Source: Cellulomonas sp. SG140
Lineage (GTDB): Bacteria; Actinomycetota; Actinomycetes; Actinomycetales; Cellulomonadaceae
DNA length: 64,000 nucleotides
Reading direction: 5' to 3'
Assembly (NCBI RefSeq): GCF_025770785.1
Contig: NZ_JANZLA010000011.1
Coordinates: forward strand, 1-64,000
The notes below the pieces were generated by a model that saw only the letters and a list, made by a program, of their open reading frames with translations, did no database searches and was not told where the DNA came from. Position 1 is the first letter of the stretch. The number at the start of each line of letters is the position of its first letter. The translations under genes were made by a program, and so were the position numbers. Below, one piece after another: positions 60,893 to 64,000 of the stretch.

Positions 60893-62449
60893 GTGACCGT
60901 GAGCCCCACCCCGTCGCAGCCCGCCGCGCCCGTCGAGCGCACGCAGGCGGCCGCCCCCGCGTCCGACGACGTCCCCGAGCAGATCGCCATCCGCCGGGCG
61001 AAGCGCGAGCGGCTGCTGTCCGAGGGTGTCGCGCCGTACCCCGTCGGGGTGCCCCGCACGCAGACGATCGCCGCGGTGCGTGCCGCGCACCCGGACCTCG
61101 AGCCGGGCCAGGAGACGGACGACGAGGTGGGCGTCGCGGGCCGGGTCGTCTTCCTGCGCAACACCGGCAGGCTCTGCTTCGTCACACTGCAGGACGGCGA
61201 GGGGACGCGGCTGCAGGCGATGCTGTCGGAGGCCAACGTCGGCGCCGAGCGGCTCGCGGCGTTCAAGGCCGACGTCGACCTGGGCGACCACCTCTTCGTG
61301 CACGGGCGCGTGGTGTCCAGCCGACGCGGCGAGCTGTCGGTGATGGCCGACGAGTGGGCGATCGCCGCCAAGGCCATCCGGCCGCTGCCCAACCTGTACG
61401 AGGGTGCCGAGCTGTCCGACGAGGCGCGGGTGCGCCAGCGCTACGTCGACCTGATCGTGCGGCAGGGCGCCCGCGACATGGTCCGCACGCGGGCCGCCGT
61501 CGTCCGCTCGCTGCGCGAGAACCTGTGGCGACGCAGCTTTCTCGAGGTCGAGACCCCCATGCTGCAGGCCCGGCCGGAGGGTGCGGCCGCGCGTCAGTTC
61601 GAGACGCACATGAATGCGTTCGACATCCCGCTGTTCCTGCGCATCGCACCGGAGCTGTTCCTCAAGCGCGCCGCCGTCGGCGGGGTGGAGCGCGTGTTCG
61701 AGATCAACCGGAACTTCCGCAACGAGGGCGTGGACGCCACGCACTCGCCGGAGTTCGCGATGCTCGAGGCGTACGAGGCCTACGGCGATTACGACACGAT
61801 GGCGGCCCTCACGCAGGACCTGGTGCAGACCGCCGCGCAGGAGGCGTTCGGCACCACCGTGATGACGTTGGCGGACGGCACGGAATACGACGTCGGCGGG
61901 CAGTGGACGCATCTGCCGATGTACGACTCGCTGTCCGAGGCGATCGGCGAGGAGATCACGCACGACACCTCCGACGACCATCTTCGCAAGCTGCTGGAGA
62001 AGGCCGAGGTGGAGCTGGACCCGGCGGTGCGCAACCACGGGAAGATGGTCGAGACGTTGTGGGAGCACCACGTCGGCCACCACCTGGTCGCACCGACGTT
62101 CGTGCGCGATTTCCCGGTGGAGACCTCCCCGCTGACCCGTGACCACCGCTCCAAGCCGGGGCTGGTGGAGAAGTGGGACCTGTACGTGCGCGGCATGGAG
62201 CTGGCGACGGCGTACTCCGAGCTGGTGGACCCGGTGGTGCAGCGGGCCCGGTTCGAGGCGCAGGCCCTGCTGGCGGCGCGGGGGGACGACGAGGCCATGC
62301 GCATCGACGAGGACTTCCTCACCGCGATGGAGTTCGCGATGCCGCCGTCGGGCGGGATGGGCATGGGGATCGACCGCCTGCTGATCGCGCTGACGGGCCT
62401 CGGAATCCGCGACACCATCCTGTTTCCGTTGGTCAAGCCGCAGGGGTAG
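60893..62449 (+). CDS. lysS: Lysyl-tRNA synthetase, class II
   Basis: The 518-residue enzyme has the OB-fold anticodon domain ([20 protein letters not shown]) and class II motifs: motif 1 near [10 protein letters not shown], motif 2 with [20 protein letters not shown], and motif 3 [16 protein letters not shown]. It charges tRNA-Lys. The leaderless GTG start is chosen by the -10 spacing. A small membrane protein and lsr2 follow. Confidence 0.95.
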   Translation: MTVSPTPSQPAAPVERTQAAAPASDDVPEQIAIRRAKRERLLSEGVAPYPVGVPRTQTIAAVRAAHPDLEPGQETDDEVGVAGRVVFLRNTGRLCFVTLQDGEGTRLQAMLSEANVGAERLAAFKADVDLGDHLFVHGRVVSSRRGELSVMADEWAIAAKAIRPLPNLYEGAELSDEARVRQRYVDLIVRQGARDMVRTRAAVVRSLRENLWRRSFLEVETPMLQARPEGAAARQFETHMNAFDIPLFLRIAPELFLKRAAVGGVERVFEINRNFRNEGVDATHSPEFAMLEAYEAYGDYDTMAALTQDLVQTAAQEAFGTTVMTLADGTEYDVGGQWTHLPMYDSLSEAIGEEITHDTSDDHLRKLLEKAEVELDPAVRNHGKMVETLWEHHVGHHLVAPTFVRDFPVETSPLTRDHRSKPGLVEKWDLYVRGMELATAYSELVDPVVQRARFEAQALLAARGDDEAMRIDEDFLTAMEFAMPPSGGMGMGIDRLLIALTGLGIRDTILFPLVKPQG

Positions 62450-62454
62450 GTCCT

Positions 62455-62640
62455 ATGTCCGGGTGGGGTGGCGTGCTCGCCGCGGTGCTGCCGTCGATCG
62501 GCGTCGGCCTGATCTTCTGGTTCGGGCTGCGTGCCGTGATGAATGCAGACCGCAACGAACGCCGTGCGCAGGCGCAAATCGATGCGCAGCAGCGGCAGCA
62601 GTCTCGCGAAGAAAATGTGGACGGCCCGCCTACCGTTTGA
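62455..62640 (+). CDS. Small single-pass membrane protein between lysS and lsr2
   Basis: The 61-residue product has one hydrophobic helix (VLAAVLPSIGVGLIFWFGL) and a polar Arg/Gln/Glu-rich tail (NERRAQAQIDAQQRQQSREE). It starts five bases after the lysS stop, so translation may be coupled. Function unknown. GC content drops in its second half compared with the flanks. Confidence 0.65.
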   Translation: MSGWGGVLAAVLPSIGVGLIFWFGLRAVMNADRNERRAQAQIDAQQRQQSREENVDGPPTV

Positions 62641-62713
62641 CGGACTTTTCACGGGGGTGTCATCCTGGGCGCGTCGGCGCACAATGCGCTGGCGGGACCC
62701 CCGGGAGCACGCA

Positions 62714-63049
62714 ATGGCACAGAAGGTCCAGGTTCTCCTGGTCGACGACCTCGACGGCGGAACTGCTGACGAGACGGTCACGTTCGGTCTGGACGGCGTC
62801 TCGTACGAGATCGACCTCACGACGGAAAATGCCGCCAAGCTGCGCGACGCGCTCGCCCAGTGGACCGGTCACGCACGCAAGGTGAGCGGTCGCGGCGGTG
62901 CCGCGAAGACGTCGGCAGCGCCCCGCGGGCGCGCCTCGCGCGGCGACGCGCAGGCGATCCGCGACTGGGCGAAGGCGAACGGCCACCACGTCTCCGAGCG
63001 CGGCCGGATCTCGGCCGAGGTGCGCGCGGCGTACGAGGCCGCCCACTGA
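62714..63049 (+). CDS. lsr2: Lsr2 nucleoid-associated protein
   Basis: The 111-residue protein has the N-terminal dimerisation part (AQKVQVLLVDDLDGGTADET), the central YEIDLTTENAAKLRDALAQW and the DNA-binding end with the AT-hook-like RGRASRGDAQAIRDWAKANG. It silences AT-rich, often foreign, DNA in actinobacteria. GGGAG lies eight bases before the ATG. A strong terminator follows. Confidence 0.93.
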   Translation: MAQKVQVLLVDDLDGGTADETVTFGLDGVSYEIDLTTENAAKLRDALAQWTGHARKVSGRGGAAKTSAAPRGRASRGDAQAIRDWAKANGHHVSERGRISAEVRAAYEAAH

Positions 63050-63070
63050 CGCCTCGCACCCACGAGCGAC

Positions 63071-63108
63071 GAAGGGGCCCGGTCACCTGATGGTGACCGG
63101 GCCCCTTC
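63071..63108. terminator. Bidirectional terminator after lsr2
   Basis: A perfect 17-base stem (63071-63087 with 63092-63108) with a TGAT loop separates lsr2 from the convergent xylB. Confidence 0.88.
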
Positions 63109-63180
63109 TCGTCGGCCGCTTCGTCGTGACCCCGCACCGGCTCGTGCCGCCGGCCGGGAACGGCCGAGCTTCCCCGACCC

Positions 63181-64000
63181 TCAGTGCACCCGCTCGAGGG
63201 TGAGCTCGCGGGCGGCGGCGTACCGCTCGCGCACGTGCGGCTGGGGGTCGCCGGTGAACCGCTCCGGCTCGCCACCGAGCTGCCATTCCGGGGGAGTGTC
63301 CCCGCCGGACAGCACCCAGGCGGCCTGGCGGGCCGCACCGTCGGCGACGTACTCGCCGGCCGGCGGCACCAGCACGTCGAGCCCCAGGACGCCGGGCGCG
63401 AGCCGGCGCACCGCCTCCGAACGGGCCCCGCCGCCCACCAGGAACGCCCGCTGCACGGGCACCCCGACGGCACGCAGCGCGTCGATGCCGTCGGCGAGCG
63501 AGCACAGCAGCCCCTCGACGGCGGCCCGGGCGATGTGCTCGCGGGTCGAGCTGGTCAGCGTCATCCCGTGCAGGGACGCCGTGGCGGTGGGCCGGTCGGG
63601 GGTGCGCTCACCCTCGAAGTACGGCACCAGCACCAGGCCGTCGGCACCGGAGGGTGCGGACAGCGCGAGCCGGGACAGCTCGTCGTAGTCCACGCCGAGC
63701 AGCCGGCACGCCCAGTCCAGGATGCGTGAGGCGTTCAGCGTGCACGCCAGCGGCAGGTACCGCCCCGTCGCGTCGGCGAAGCCGGTCACCAGGCCGGACC
63801 CGTCGGCGGTCGGGGAGTCGGCGACCGCGGCCACCACGCCCGACGTGCCGATGGACACCGACACGTCGCCCGGGCCGAGGCCCAGGGCCAGCGCCGCGGC
63901 GGCGTTGTCCCCGGCACCGGGGCCGAGCGGCACCCCTGCGGCCGTTCGACCCGCCACGTCGTGCGGACCGAGCACCCGCGGGAGTGCGGGGGCGCTGCCG
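63181..64000 (-). CDS. xylB: Xylulokinase, C-terminal part (runs off the right edge)
   Basis: The frame is open to the window edge, so only the last 272 residues are seen. FGGY-kinase motifs are present: [15 protein letters not shown], the [11 protein letters not shown] phosphate-binding stretch, and [20 protein letters not shown] in the C-terminal ATPase domain. Relatives phosphorylate D-xylulose; the nearby xylan enzymes support that substrate over glycerol or gluconate. It acts in the cytoplasm. The start and any xylA partner lie beyond the edge. Confidence 0.85.
   Translation of the reverse strand, partial: GSAPALPRVLGPHDVAGRTAAGVPLGPGAGDNAAAALALGLGPGDVSVSIGTSGVVAAVADSPTADGSGLVTGFADATGRYLPLACTLNASRILDWACRLLGVDYDELSRLALSAPSGADGLVLVPYFEGERTPDRPTATASLHGMTLTSSTREHIARAAVEGLLCSLADGIDALRAVGVPVQRAFLVGGGARSEAVRRLAPGVLGLDVLVPPAGEYVADGAARQAAWVLSGGDTPPEWQLGGEPERFTGDPQPHVRERYAAARELTLERVH

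Overview
This is a 64 kb stretch of very GC-rich, gene-dense DNA with frequent GTG starts and 1-4 base ATGA/GTGA/TGATG overlaps, so it comes from a high-GC Gram-positive actinobacterium. Lsr2, a folB-folK fusion, DUF3180, an F420-associated HELTH metalloprotease and NlpC/P60 and S13 cell-wall enzymes support this. A xylan/xyloside locus (GH10, GH3, GH43, sugar ABC importer, LacI regulator, xylulokinase) makes a Cellulomonas-like soil actinobacterium the best guess. That assignment is inference.

Layout. 1-5.1 kb: end of a membrane-anchored protein, a tiny membrane protein coupled to a 5'-3' exonuclease, then a reverse operon (HTH protein, isoaspartyl methyltransferase-like protein, DUF3806-like protein, single-pass membrane protein). 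5.2-11.2 kb: an M15 peptidase, a truncated LuxR-type ATPase, OsmC, and feoABC under a candidate iron box. 11.2-13.1 kb: a four-arm palindromic repeat and an exported protein pair (DUF6318-like lipoprotein, PKD-like protein). 13.1-21.5 kb: a GlcD-GlcF fusion oxidoreductase, a thiamine-binding protein, a protein with an inactive-looking nuclease fold and a RAMA-like reader domain, a hydrolase/oxidoreductase pair, a MazEF-type module and a DinB-like protein. 21.7-28.0 kb: a heterodimeric ABC exporter facing metX-metY. 28.2-37.2 kb: a possible Met/Cys leader peptide for metYX, a GGDEF-EAL protein, NlpC/P60, ppa, dacB, the F420-associated metalloprotease, tilS and hpt. 37.3-43.2 kb: ftsH-folE-folP-folBK-DUF3180. 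43.2-50.7 kb: two PH-domain proteins, a DUF2520 protein, panC, nadB, nadC, a DivIVA-like protein and a small unknown. 50.7-60.8 kb: the xyloside locus around one perfect 20-bp LacI-type operator. 60.9-64 kb: lysS, a small membrane protein, lsr2 and the end of xylB.

How genes work together. In the xyloside locus a binding protein and two permeases should import oligosaccharides that intracellular GH10, GH3 and GH43 enzymes cut to pentoses; xylulokinase (xylB at the right edge) would pass xylulose to the pentose phosphate pathway. The divergent LacI gene and the transport operon share one operator. The folate genes form a row with ftsH upstream, and panC-nadB-nadC make CoA and NAD precursors.

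The most consistent regulatory signal is a TANNNT hexamer ending exactly 6 or 7 bases before the start codon at twelve places. This is the signature of leaderless transcription and fixes several starts. The observations I rate most interesting are the Met/Cys mini-ORF upstream of metYX, the RAMA-like protein with a lost catalytic lysine, and this leaderless set. I saw no tRNA, rRNA, CRISPR array, insertion sequence or phage gene.
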